Shown here: positions 30,591 to 41,166 of the stretch, one piece after another | How positions within the stretch are numbered: the first letter of the stretch is position 1 | Layout of the letters: each line of letters opens with the position of its first letter | Source: Saccharina japonica | Taxonomy: Eukaryota > Sar > Phaeophyceae > Laminariales > Laminariaceae | DNA: 64,000 bases | NCBI GenBank assembly: GCA_008828725.1 | Contig: MEHQ01000602.1 | Span: 290,917-354,916 of the forward strand | Direction: 5' to 3' | The notes under the pieces: model-generated | Seen by the model: the letters and a program-made list of their open reading frames with translations, nothing else | Told to the model about the DNA's origin: nothing | Database searches by the model: none | Made by a program: the position numbers and the translations under genes

Positions 30591-30740
30591 GGGGGGGCGT
30601 ACTCATGACATGCATGGCCGTAGTCGTATTACCATAGACCCTTACATCCCTGTAATACAATGCCGGGACGCACAACGTCGGGCTTTCACCGACCAGGCAG
30701 ACATTGCTTGCACCAGGCGCGGAGCGCCGTGGCGTGTCCA
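30590..30740 (-). mobile_element. Element C1, truncated copy
   Basis: G-run head, 'catgcatggccgtagtcgta', 'ccgggacgcacaacgtcggg' and 'aggcagacattgcttgcacc'. It lies directly beside the LINE array and in the same orientation. Copy B: 48829-48965. Confidence 0.78.
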
Positions 30741-30900
30741 AATTTCTGAGGTTATGATAATCACTTGATTATAGTACATGATATCTGAGTCTCACCCCAA
30801 AGACTGGCTTTGACAAGACAAAATTACACTTAACCTGATGAGTAGGTCTGTAAACGAATAATATAGGGGAAAACCCAACGGTGCTAGGTAGTTCTTCTGT
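30741..30900. mobile_element. MITE M1 fragment
   Basis: 'ctgaggttatgataatcacttg', 'ttatagtacatgatatctgag' and 'cctgatgagtaggtctg' match the copy at 25572-25860. Ends not defined. Confidence 0.5.
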
Positions 30901-30904
30901 TGAG

Positions 30905-31295
30905 GAGTATACTAATAGTCAGTAATAGTCAGTAATAGTCAGTAACAGTCAGTACTAGCCAGTAAATAGCCAGTCATAGTCGGTAACAGTCAGTAGTCAG
31001 CAGTAGTAGGTAATAGTCGGTAATAGTCAGCAATAGTCATAAACAGCCAGTCATGTCAGTAATAGTCGGTAATAGTAGGTGATAGTCGGTAATGGGCAGT
31101 AATTGCCAGTAATAGTCAGTCATCGTCAGTCATAATCGGTAAAAGTCAGCAATAGTCAGCAGAAGTCGGTAATAGTCTGTGAAAGTCGGTAATAGTCTGT
31201 AATAGTCAGCAATAGCCAGTAATAGTCAGTCACCGTCAGTCATAGTCAGTAACAGTCAGTAATAGTCAGCAATAGTCAGTAAAAGTCAGGCATAA
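30905..31295. repeat. (AGTCAGTAAT)n minisatellite
   Basis: About 38 decamer-like units (agtcagtaat, agtcggtaat, agccagtaat). Copy B (49140-49535) has one more unit near its start. Confidence 0.92.
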
Positions 31296-31347
31296 ATATT
31301 TTGGACAAAACAACGCTACGAGTACCCCTATCGCATATAGAACGCGT

Positions 31348-32844
31348 CTAATCAAGTACCCTACCTCGCGCCGTCGGAGGCAGGCCCCTGAGGGTCTCCG
31401 CCAGGCGAGCCGCCTGGTCGGTCTGCCCAGCCTTCTCGCAGGCCTTGATCGCCGCAAGGTAACAAATTTCGTGGGGTCCGACCCCCAACCCTTCCATCTC
31501 TCCAATGAAACCCACGGCTTTCTCCCACTGCCCGACGCTGCCGCAGGCCAAGATGACCGCCTGGAGGGGATGGAGAGAGAAAGAGTCGGAGATGGAAATT
31601 GATCATTAAAAATATAGTTATGGTTGAGATTATGGCTATACAGTATACGATCAAAATATTAAGCTGGTGATGCGGGGGTGGCACACTGACGAGGAACGGT
31701 CCTATGGTTGCACAATCATTTTCATCAGCGCCTAAGTAGGCCATGAGATTTTTCATCGCGCTAAGCCTGCATTTTTCACTCATATATATTCAGTTTTTGG
31801 GGTGAGATACGTACGTACGGGGTTTCTTCAAAAAGTGGGGGAAGCCTCGGAAAGTTTAGATGCTACCACTCTGTCCCGAAATATAAGAACCATTTGTACT
31901 TAATATTTATATACAAACGGTGTTTATATTTAAAGACAGAGTGAAAAAAAAACCCTATGTATATCGCACGAAACAAGCACAAACAAAAAATAAAAAATAA
32001 AAAGTATCAATTACAACTGCACCGTTCCTGGTAGGTGATCGCGTCCGGGTCGACGCCAACCGCCGCCATCTCTCTCAACAGCGTCACCGCCTGCTCCCAC
32101 TGCTGCGCCTTTCCGCAAGCCGTGATGGCTTTCATAAACAGGGGGGGGGGGGGGGGGTCGAGCGGCGTAGGCGGCAGGAGGAAGAGGGGGGAGGGCAAGG
32201 GTGGCAGAGGAGAGTGTTAACAAAAAGGAGGTGTGATTGGTGCCGCCCCTTGTACGACAAATAAATCCGACAAATTATCACAAATGCATCACAGATTGTG
32301 CGAGTTCGACCGAACTACAGCAGTCGATACTCAGATTTTCCCCACAAGATTTTGCAAAAGTTTTAGCAACCATTCCCAAGCTTTTGCCAGAGCGTCGTAA
32401 AAGTGATATCTCGATCGATCGGTCGATCGATCGGTCGCGCGTGTTTCACAACCTTTCCTTCCTTATGAAGGAAACCGCATTCATTTTTATTGTTTCCCCC
32501 CCCCCCGAAAACCGCGTATGGACTTGCGAACCATTCGTGTACTTGGACCGGCAACACGCATCCCCGATACACAGACCTAATGATGCCTTGATACACGCCC
32601 AAAAACACCTGTGTCCAGGAACATTTGCTTACCATTGGTGTAGCACACCACGTTCGGAGACAAGCCCACCGCCACCATCTCCGAGAGCAGCGACAGCGCC
32701 CGCTCCCACTGCTCCGCCCTCGCGCACGCCGCGATCGCGGCGGAGTACGCCATCTCGTCCGGGGTAACGCCAACCGCCCTCATCTCCTGCAGGAGCTCCA
32801 GCCCTAGCTTCCACTCTCCATGCGCGCCGCACGCGACGATGGCT

Positions 32845-32875
<31 letters not shown>

Positions 32876-34912
32876 CGACAGGAAGGGGATTCATCAGAGG
32901 AGGGTGGACAGACAGTAGAGGAGTCATGGAGTGATGAGATAAACGGAAAATGATTATGTCAGGAGCTATATAAGTGAGGAGGGGCAGAAGGAGGAGTCAT
33001 GTACAAAGAGGAGCCATGGCGTCCGACCAACCTACCCCGCCCGTCCATCTCCCCGATCACCAACCCCCATCACAACCCGCCCACCCACCCACGCACCGAC
33101 CTACCCACCCACCCACCCACCCAGCCCACCTAGCCCATGCTCTCCCTCTCCTATCCCTACCCACTCCTCAACCCCATCCCACCTGCGCTGTAGCTGACGA
33201 CGTCCGCGGTCAAACCCTTCCGAGACATCTCCTTCAAAACGGCAACCGCCTCCTCCCACCGCCCGTTGCGGCCGTGCGCCGTGCAAACCGAGTTAAACCC
33301 GAACGCGTCCGGAGCCAACCCCGCAGCCGACATCTCCTCCAGGAGCTTCCCCGCCTGCGCGGCCTCCCCCGCGTTCCCGCAAGCGGCGATGGCGCCCCCG
33401 TAGCTGTACGCGTCGGGGGTCACCCCTACTCGGGACATCTCCCTCAAGAGGTCCACCGCCTTTCGCCACTCCCGAGCCCTCCCGCAGGCCGAGATGGCAG
33501 CGTTGTAGCTGGCGACGTCGGGGGTAAGCCCGAGCCTCCGCATCTCCGCGAGGAGAGACACGGCCTCCTCCCACCGCCGAGCCTTGTTGCACGCGGAGAT
33601 GGCCATGTTGTAGGCGGGGACGTCGGGGGGGATCCCCGCTGCGGTGCGCTCTTTCAGGATCTCCAAAGCTTTTCCCCACTGTCCGCACGCGCCGCAAGCC
33701 GCCCCGGCGGTCACGTAGCAGAAGCCGTCCGGGGTTACCCCCGCTGACGGCATCTCGTGCAGCAGGGCCACGGCCTGCTCCCACCGCCGAGCCCGCCCGC
33801 ACGCCAGGAGTGCTTGCCCGTAGCTGAAGCAGTCAGGGGCGATTCCGGCGCCCTGCATCTCCCTGAGGAGCGCGATTGCTTTCTCCCACCCTCCACCTCC
33901 TCCTCCTGCTCCTCCTTCTCTGCCCTTGTCAGCGCTGCTACCGCCGCTGTTGCTGACGCTGCTGCTGCTGCTGCTGCCAACGCCGTTGATAACGCCGTTG
34001 ATACTGCTGCCGCTAACACCGCTGCTGCTACTGTTGCTGCTGTTAACGCTATTGCTGCTAACGCTGCTACTGCCATTGCTGCTGCTACCGCTGCTGCTGC
34101 TGCTACCGCCGCGACAGGCGGAGATAGCCACGTTGTAATTGTACACAGTCGGCTCAACGCCGTTCGCCTTCATCTCCTCAAGAAGGGACAAGGCAATACC
34201 CTCCTCCCCGCATTTACCGCAGGCGACGATAGCCGCACTGTAGCTGCGAGAGTTTGGGGCCACCCCCACGGTTGGCATGTACCTCAAGAGGGACACCGCC
34301 TCCTCCCACCGGAGACCCCCCGCGCAGGCCGATATCGCGGTGTTGTAGCAGACGTCGTTGAGCTCTGCCCCCCAGCCTTGCGCCTCGTCAAGCAGGCGAA
34401 GGCACTCCGCCCACCGCCCCGCCCTCCTGCAGGCGTTCAGCGCCGTGGAGAGGCAGTAAACATCCGGGGCCACGCCCGCCTGTCGCATCTGGCGAAGGGT
34501 TTCCACAGCCTCTTCCCACCGGCTGAACCGTGCCAGGTGGCCGATGCAGGCGGCGTACATACGCGTTGTCATACCCGCCGCTTCGACCGCGATGCTTGAA
34601 CCAGGGCTAACGCCTCCGCCACCGTCGCTACCGCTGGTAGGGGTGGTGGTGGTGGTAGCGATGTTGCTACTGCTGCTGCTGCTACTGCTGCCACCGCGGC
34701 TGGCGCCGTCTTGAGTGCGAGGAGGCCGCGACACAGCCGTTTCATCGTCGCCGTCGAGCTCGAGAAGCACCGCCTGCCACGGTCGATACCTCGGCAGGCT
34801 CTTAATTGTTCTCACGAAAGCTCGAGATCGCTGCAAGGCGGCCACGGATATCCCCTCGGCCTCCGCCTGCCTCCTGTCGGCAAAGCTGTAGTACTTGCTA
34901 CGTTCGACAGCA

Positions 34913-34956
<44 letters not shown>

Positions 34957-35562
34957 ATCGCTGCTGCCGCTTGTATCGCCGCTGCTGATGCTGCTGTTGC
35001 TGATGCTGCTATCGCTGCTGGCGCTGTTGTTGTTGTTGTTGTTGTTGCCGTTGTTGTTGATGCTCGTATCGCTCTCGTTGTTGCTATCAAAGTCGCTGCC
35101 GCTGCTGGCATTGCTTCTGTTGTCGATGCCATTGTTGCTGCTGCTATCGCTGTTGCTGTTGCTGATATCGCTGCTATTTCTGCTGCTGCTGCTGCTACTG
35201 CTGCTGCTGGGGGCAGTAACTGCCCCTCGCGTGTCCGGAGACGAAGCCGAAGCGCCGTCTTCTAGAAGTCGACCGCAGATTCCCGCCGTCGTAAAGTTCC
35301 CTCGAGCCTCACTGGTAGGCGGTGCCAATGACTTTGACGCTGAGAGCCTCAGCGTCTCTACCGGTCGCTGCCTCCTGGTCGCCGCTCGACCAGGGTAGCT
35401 GTCGACACGGCTTGAAGCAACCCCTCTCATAAATCCACAGCAGCTGCTCTCCAAGCCTACTCGGGTGGGGGCGGCACATCTTCCGGGCGTGTCTACGCAC
35501 GGCCGCCAGCTGCGAGCTGCCTCGAGAGGGAAGGCAGAGCTGGGGGTCGAGACGAAAGCCAT
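31348..35562 (-). CDS. Multi-exon PPR protein, copy A
   Basis: Four exons on the minus strand: 35562-33183, 32842-32633, 32128-32028 and 31560-31348. Exon 1 begins MAFVSTPSSAFPLEAARSW (possible organelle leader), then a Ser/Asn/Gly low-complexity region from (CTG)n, a block YYSFADRRQAEAEGISVAAL, and about eleven PPR motifs. One is split by a Ser-rich insert of about 65 residues between its two helices. Junction 1 (donor GCAG|GTGGGA, acceptor after a C30 tract) restores VVSYSA-AIVACGAHGEW. Junction 2 (AATG|GTAAGC) restores CYTN-AITACGKAQQW. Both are phase 1 and keep the 35-residue spacing. Junction 3 would fit YQ-AVILACGSVGQW, but the donor reads GA instead of GT, and unspliced sequence stops at 32007. 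Role by family: RNA binding in mitochondria or plastid. Confidence 0.88.
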
Positions 35563-36655
35563 GCTCGTCGGGTGGACAGCGCACGCCTAACCGCAGGAGC
35601 GAACAAAAAGAGCACTCACTCGGGGTCACTCGGTTTGCGTTCAAGCGCTCCGAGGGTTTCCAACATGAACGGCGGCATTTGATCATAGGGGAAGAAACAC
35701 GATCAAGGCAGAAAAAAAGGCCGAAAAAAACGTTTCGTTTTCCAGTTCCGACTTTCGTTTCGTTTTCGTCCCAGTTCCGACTTCCGACTTCCGACGTTTC
35801 GGAGTTGTTCGGGGCGGTGGAGAATATACAGAGTTGTGACGGACGGTGTGGGAAGCTTACTCACATAGATAGGCACGAACCCACGCGACGAATGAAGCTG
35901 AGTCGCTCGTCAATGTCTTGGTCGATCGATCTGAAGCCCCCAAACGGCCAACCTCTGTACCACTGCACCCCATGTTTCGGTGACAAAATTACTTGAAATT
36001 TGATTCGAATAATGTTTTCAGCATGTATGTATGTATGTAAAATAGCACCCTGGCGAAGGTTACTCGATTAAACCCCGCTACGCGTATAAATACCTGGCTA
36101 CTAATTCCATCTCCTGCTTTCTTCGCATCATTTGCGTCTTCTCGCTGACGGATACGAGTGACAGATACAGGCAGGCGTCGTGTGGTCATCAGGGGGGCAC
36201 CCTGTATCCATCCCCGGCTCTTCGTGGCGTGTAACGGCAACATCTTGCTGCAAGAAGATAATCGTGCACAGCAAGCAGTACGTACATGCTCGCCGGGGTG
36301 CTACGTACTCGTACTCGTAGCGTAATTCGCTCTGTGACAGAGGAGGCGTTTAGGGGAGCTGGAAATCCAATGGTTGTCACATTCGCAACGGCGAGAGAAG
36401 GGGGGGGGCGATAAACAAAGAATACAATTGGTTGGATGAGATTGGTGGTATTCGACGAATTGTGTCAGCTTTTTCATTCTGTATGAATACTGCCCTGCAC
36501 ATCGTCGGAAGGAAAATTATATAAAAGAACAAGGTTGACAACCTCTGGCCTTGCTCGGCGTTTTGTGGCGATCATCCGGGCTGAAACGATTGTTTGTTGC
36601 TGCCCTCATGTATCGGCCGACACCACCTCCACGGTCGCAGCCGTGACCATCTATG
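35563..36655. other. Upstream region of PPR gene copy A, no gene assigned
   Basis: Contains short direct repeats 'cgttttccagttccgacttt' / 'cgttttcgtcccagttccg' (35730-35790) whose number differs in copy B, and GTAT/TACGTA motifs around 36010 and 36280. Probably holds the PPR promoter. No core element can be named. Confidence 0.4.
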
Positions 36656-37349
36656 ACGCGTGCTAGGATAGAGGTACGTAGCGCTTTTTGAGCTGATTTT
36701 TTTTGTCTGAATGACCGAGCTCCTTAGGGCCCGAATTAACGAGTATAAAATAAATTCAATTTGGAAAAAATAAAATTCAAAGTCGCTTTTCATTGGTCAA
36801 CACACGCACCAGCACCAAAAAGATCTGGTGCGTGTGTTGACCAATGAAAAGCGGATTTGAATATTTGTTTTTCCAAATTGTTTTTTTTTCTTCTTCGTTA
36901 AAACGGGCCCTTAACCCAAAATCGTCGGTCTTTTCCATTCTTCTTGCGTTGCAATATTTTTTTCATTTGTACAGCTCAGGCCATGGGTATACGGTGCCCC
37001 CGCGTACTGCGGTCATCCGATGCTTCCATTCTCGATCCCTACAGCCAGTCCGTGCAATAATAACGTCCACAACTCTCTGCTACTCGTACAGTACGTGTAG
37101 CTTCGATATCTGGTACCTGCATCGTTTTTTCCAACGAGACGTTCGGTGATACGACGACTTTGACTTTCGATCACGTTGCGCACCTCTCCGCATCTGCTCT
37201 CTTGAGCATTGCTCGTCGGGTATATATAGCAACGTAGCAACTTCGATTTTCCTCCAGAAATCAGTTGTTGGGTGAGGTGTATACTAGAGGTCCTCAAGTG
37301 ACCGCACCCCCAGGAAAAATATGGCGCACCTCTACCGTACCAAGCGTCC
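36656..37349. mobile_element. MITE M1 carrying a nested fold-back MITE
   Basis: Left end 'gacgcgtgctaggatagagg', right end 'ggcgcacctctaccgtaccaag'. Family landmarks are 'ccatgggtatacggtgcc', 'atcagttgttgggtgaggtg' and 'cctcaagtgaccgcac'. A fold-back element sits in its conserved CTCC-TTA-ACCC block. Copy B: about 54835-55548. Confidence 0.7.
36727..36910. mobile_element. Fold-back MITE M3 with TTA target duplication
   Basis: Ends are GGGCCC(G) / (C)GGGCCC. Arms of about 80 bp ('cgcttttcattggtcaacac', 'acgcaccagcacc') pair with each other almost completely. It is flanked by TTA at 36724-36726 and 36911-36913. Joining the flanks restores CTCCTTAACCCAAAATCG of the host MITE. A 3 bp TTA/TAA duplication with G-rich termini is typical of PIF/Harbinger-type (Tourist) MITEs. 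Copy B (54909-55106) is about 14 bp longer in the loop. Confidence 0.88.
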
Positions 37350-38754
37350 TAGGACAGGAACGTGCACCTTGCCGAGCACACAGATTAAAATGGCATGCCT
37401 ACCGTGTCACGCTCACCATATCGTGTCCTTCGAAGGTGAAAACTAATTATTAATGACTTGAATTAGTATGAATTAATTAAAAAAATGGCGTTGTATCGTA
37501 GGCTTTGGAGAATGTACGAAACGGGGGCCGGGTGTCGCAGGAAATTGAATGAGTTGTTCCCGCAGGAAAATATTGTGTTGATTTGAAGGGGTTGCGGAAA
37601 GTTTGGTCCATTATGGTATACTGCTTGCCCTGGCGGCAATATTCTCCATCCACCCCCTTGTTCCTGGCCCAAGAATGCCATTTTCAACATGAAGTTCGTT
37701 TTTGTTTTTGCTGAGCTGAAGCGCGCAACCGCGGGCTTGCCAAGCAGCAATGTAAGCGCTTGTATTTCGACTATCATTACTACTGTAGTGGTTGGCCACA
37801 TACTTCGCCAAAAACGGACAGAGCGAAGCTATGCCCAAGAAAAACGCAAGCAAAGCCAACGCGCAAGAGGAGGCTAAATATTCACAGCAAGAAAAACGCT
37901 GCATCGGCGAATATTGCACGCAAGAACAACAACACAGAAATAATGTGGTTCTCAATCCTATCAACAAAAAGGTTGAACGAGGCTTCCAGCATGCCAGCTA
38001 ACACGTCAACGTTAAAAACGCGAGCTAATGAGAACGCCGCTCGCGACTAGCAAAACCTATGTTGGAATGGCGTGTAAGAGCAACACCACACTATCACATT
38101 GTGTACCGATGTTCCCGATACTGGTACCTCTGTATGATATGTAGCAAAAACCGGACAGATTGAACCTATACAACAAGCGAAACGCAACGGCGAACAATGC
38201 TCACGCTGCCACTACACCAGCAAATAAAGTATTGCATGGATAAATAAGAACACCATAAGAGCACGTTAGACACTACTGTTGATCCCAATCCTAGCTCCAT
38301 ACAGACTGAGAGAAGCGATATAAGCTATAAATAGTGCAAAAACTAACGCAGGCTAACTGACGCTAACGCAAGCAAACTCAAGCTGACACGCAAAAGCTGT
38401 ACGTAGAAGCTGTTAAGATCGTGCAAAACCTACAACAGTACCGCAGACTCACTGACCCTAACGCACTTGACACGCCCACCGCCCCTCCGACTACGAGCAA
38501 ACTATTGGCGTCGATTTCAGTAACGATTTTGCTGACTCTCCCTCTCCGTCTACGACTATGCGAGTACTATTCTATGGCGGTTTCGGCATGCCTCGCGGCA
38601 GATCGGCCCTACCGTGCGCCACCCGACCCCGATCGGCGCCGCACCACCGCCCCGGCCGCCCCACGCGTCGGCCCTCGGTGGCTCCGGCGAGAGAACGGGC
38701 CCCGACGCCGAACAATTAGCAAAACAAAAGGCAACAATTTTCACAAAAGATTGG
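37350..38754. other. No gene recognised between PPR upstream region and enkurin 3' end
   Basis: Unique-looking sequence, conserved with copy B. Rich in 'gcaagcaaactcaagctgac'-type degenerate repeats at 38330-38410. A GC-rich block at 38590-38720 has open frames on both strands but no recognisable protein. Confidence 0.4.
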
Positions 38755-39529
38755 TCATGGCACAACAGCGACGGGACCTCCGGTGAGCAAAGAAAGGTCC
38801 GCCTCCAGCTCGTCCAACTCCTTCTCCAGCCGCGCCTTGACCACCAGGCGGCCGTTTTCGAGCGAGGTCTGGTGTGTCAAAAGCTGGTACCTGTTCCCGT
38901 GTGTGTTTTGTTTGCGGCACCAGCGGAATGACGAGAGTGGGAGGAGAGGGTTGTGTTGGGACCCACTCAGAACGTGTTCACACTTCACAAACTGGGAATT
39001 CGCATTGTTATGCTCGACGGTTACACCAAACGTAAGAAAGTATCCACACCTCGGACGGATCGGGATCTGTCTATCTACAGATAGATCATTTAGTTCCTCG
39101 CCTGCCGTCGGTAGAGGTTGTGCAGAATCTGCGTAGTATATATCCAACCCAGCAAACATGTGCTACAGCAGATCATGCGGATTGCACGAGGTCCCACCCG
39201 GCAACATGAGCTACGTAGATCGCAAGAGATCAGGGATATATCTGCCTTGAAAGGTCTATTGCTTATAGATAATGAAGTGGGAATTGATTATCTGTCTGTT
39301 CCGAGCTGTGAAATACGATTCAAAAACCGAAATTAGTAGGGCTGTGAGTGGGCTCGATTTCACGGCCTCATAGCAATTTGTTGGAACAGTTGGATGGCGA
39401 TCGCAACCCAATCAACTGACTTAGCGTAATGGATAAACAACACGCTTCGAGCCTCGAACGCGCCAAGTCAGATACAAACAACGCACAACCCCGCCAAGTT
39501 ACCAGACGCAACTAACTGCAATAATACCT

Positions 39530-39890
39530 AGCCAACTATTGCCAACTAATCGGCAACTTATAGTCATTCAACTCACAGCCCTAGATAATAGGGTAGGGCA
39601 TGGTGCATGTTACCTTAAGGTAGAGGACCACCATGTTTTTTTTATTTGTCTTTTTTGTTCTTATTTTTTGGTTCGGCTCGTGTCGCTGTGTTCTCGTACC
39701 CGGTACGTTACGCATCTCACTTGCTTTACCCATTAATTTGCGTTTATTTTGTTTCGGTTTTTCTCTGTTTCACAGTCTGTGACCACAGAATTTGTATCTC
39801 TCTAGGATTGGGAATCAGGACAGGCACTGGGTGTACTGATGTGGTTGAGTAGAAATAACGGGTTTAATGTGAAGACAACAACAACAACAG
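39530..39890. mobile_element. Dispersed element related to 15210-15600
   Basis: 'cagtctgtgaccacagaattt', 'acaggcactgggtgtactga' and 'gggtttaatgtgaag' match 15490-15600. To its left are 'agccaactattgcc' and 'cggcaacttatagtca', which resemble the minisatellite beside the other copy. It lies in the enkurin intron. Class unknown. Confidence 0.5.
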
Positions 39891-39960
39891 TGGCCACTTA
39901 GAAGCCCTATACCTCGCCCGAAAACTGATTTTGGAGGAATACAAAAGTGCTACTATTACG

Positions 39961-40056
39961 GAGGTCCATAGTAAATAGGACCACATTTTGTTTGTAAAAA
40001 TAGGTAAATGTATAGGTTTTAGTGTGCACCTCAGGTCCTGTTTACTATGGTGTCCC
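39961..40056. mobile_element. MITE M2 inside MITE M1
   Basis: 'ggtccatagtaaataggacc' and 'aggtcctgtttactatgg' form its inverted ends. The surrounding M1 sequence begins at about 39895 ('gaaaactgattttggagg') and ends at 40568 ('gatcgtaacgcgcgtcac'). Confidence 0.7.
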
Positions 40057-40095
40057 GTAATAAGTATATACGTACCCGACAAACAATCCCACGCC

Positions 40096-40440
40096 TTTTT
40101 TTTTTTCTTTTTTTCCATCCCATTTATTATCTTCGCCCTTCCTTTTCCCTCTCCTTCCTAGTCGTAACTCAGATCCGGGGTCACAAAGTCGGCTCTTCTC
40201 CCTCCTCCCCCACTACGGTCCTTGACTTGCATTTCTATTGCGAGAAGATTTCAGCACTTTCTTCCCTCGTCGACTTGCGTCGGATTCCGCCTACCCACGC
40301 CACGAAGGCGCTCTCAGCAATTGGTTCCTTTTTTATTTTTTCAAATAAAGACAAAATCTCTCACCACGGTGGGATTCGATCTTGGGTACCAATGATAGTA
40401 GTCTTTGAAGCTGACCACTGCTCTACCGGGGCGACCGCCC
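40096..40440 (-). mobile_element. tRNA-derived SINE
   Basis: Read on the minus strand, the head contains an A-box-like 'ggtagagcagtggtcagc' (40412-40429) and a perfect B-box 'gatcgaatccc' (about 40372-40382), spaced as in tRNA genes. The tRNA stems are not preserved, so it is not a functional tRNA. A unique body of about 250 bp and an A-rich tail (plus: T9CT7 at about 40097-40113) follow. Inserted in MITE M1. Copy B: about 58292-58639. Unrelated to element C1. Confidence 0.75.
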
Positions 40441-40791
40441 TAATAACTATACACTGGAAGAATTTGCAGCACAATAATGAAATTCCGACGATATTGGGTT
40501 AAGGAGCGGTCATGCAGAAAAAGCTTCATCCAAAAAGTGCTAAATACCTCCGATCGTAACGCGCGTCACGTGCACCCCTCCCTGCCTTACAAAAACATGG
40601 ACTATCTATGAGCCTGTCAACTATTAACAAGAGTTCCTCGGTGCCGAGATGAGGAGAACAACGTTACGGGCTCTTGTCTTGTAGGGCTCACCTGGCGTTG
40701 ACGTTGTCCCACTTAGCCTTGAGCTTGTCCACCAGCTCCGCCTGCTCCTCGCTGGGCATATCTGGGATCTCCTCCTGTGTGGCAACATTCT

Positions 40792-40870
40792 CGTCGTAGT
40801 CAGAAGACCCGTGCCACGATATGGGTACGTAGCACTTTTTGGCCGAATTGGTTGATTTCTGACTACGACG
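40792..40870. repeat. 14 bp inverted repeat at the enkurin exon edge
   Basis: 'cgtcgtagtcagaa' (40792-40805) and 'ttctgactacgacg' (40857-40870) can form a hairpin with a 51-base loop. The loop holds the M1 terminal motif 'gtgccacgatatgggtacg'. The left arm is exon or exon-edge sequence of enkurin. Present in copy B. Confidence 0.75.
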
Positions 40871-40944
40871 TATTACCATAATATTCCCCAATATGTTTTT
40901 TCATTTTCAAGCAGCATTTTTAGCCATGTATGTGTTGTACCTAA

Positions 40945-41152
40945 GGGCCCGTTTTAACGAAGAAAAAAAAAATCAAATAGGGAAAAAAAAAAAAAAAATA
41001 CGCTTTTCATTGGTCAGAACCCGCACCACCACCCACGATTATACCCCAAGATCCTAATATTTGGTGCTGGTGCGTGTGTTGACCAATGAAAAGCGAATTT
41101 GAATTTTAATTTTTCCAAATTGAATTTATTTTATACTCGTTAATATGGGCCC
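40945..41152. mobile_element. Fold-back MITE M3 with TAA target duplication
   Basis: GGGCCC ends, long pairing arms with 'cgcttttcattggtcag' and 'ttgaccaatgaaaagcg', flanked by TAA at 40942-40944 and 41153-41155. Nested in an M1 copy (about 40807-41479). Copy B: 59144-59350, whose right flank TAA is the last base triplet before the assembly gap. Confidence 0.88.
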
Positions 41153-41166
41153 TAAGATCACTATGA

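Larger units (their letters stand above)
38755..40789 (-). pseudogene. ENKUR: Enkurin, 5'-truncated duplicate (last two exons only)
   Basis: Exons 40789-40692 and 38890-38755. They read MPSEEQAELVDKLKAKWDNV then NAR|YQLLTHQTSLENGRLVV and KARLEKELDELEADLSLLTG, stop at 38755. Donor CCAG|GTGAGC and acceptor 'gggaacag' give AG+G = Arg, exactly in phase. This is the calmodulin/TRP-binding enkurin domain (human EEREAVLQGLKKNWEEVHKEF). The upstream exons present beyond copy B are missing here because the duplication ends at 41166 inside the preceding intron. It could be expressed only as a fragment, so I treat it as a partial duplicate. Confidence 0.82.
23783..41166. repeat. Large direct duplication, copy A
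   Basis: Collinear with 42777-59353. The offset is about 18,972-18,998 up to 28.5 kb and about 18,195-18,246 from 30.6 kb on. The step is caused by copy-specific sequence at 29205-30138 (A) and 48197-48397 (B). By eye, substitutions are roughly 1 percent or fewer, with frequent length changes in microsatellites. The left edge is at the LINE poly(C) tail; the right edge is just past the fold-back MITE at 40945-41152. Confidence 0.93.

Noticed and set aside
33757-34599. Plus-strand frame of 280 codons opposite the minus-strand PPR exon
   Set aside because: Antisense shadow of the PPR exon (LLPPPSPPAR repeated every 35 residues mirrors the motifs).
38421-38786. Small plus-strand gene conserved in both duplication copies
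   Set aside because: Lies over the enkurin 3' end on the opposite strand; conserved only through duplication. No recognisable domain.
40371-40440. Functional tRNA gene
   Set aside because: A- and B-box-like blocks are present but the T-arm and acceptor stem do not pair, and a SINE body with A-rich tail follows.
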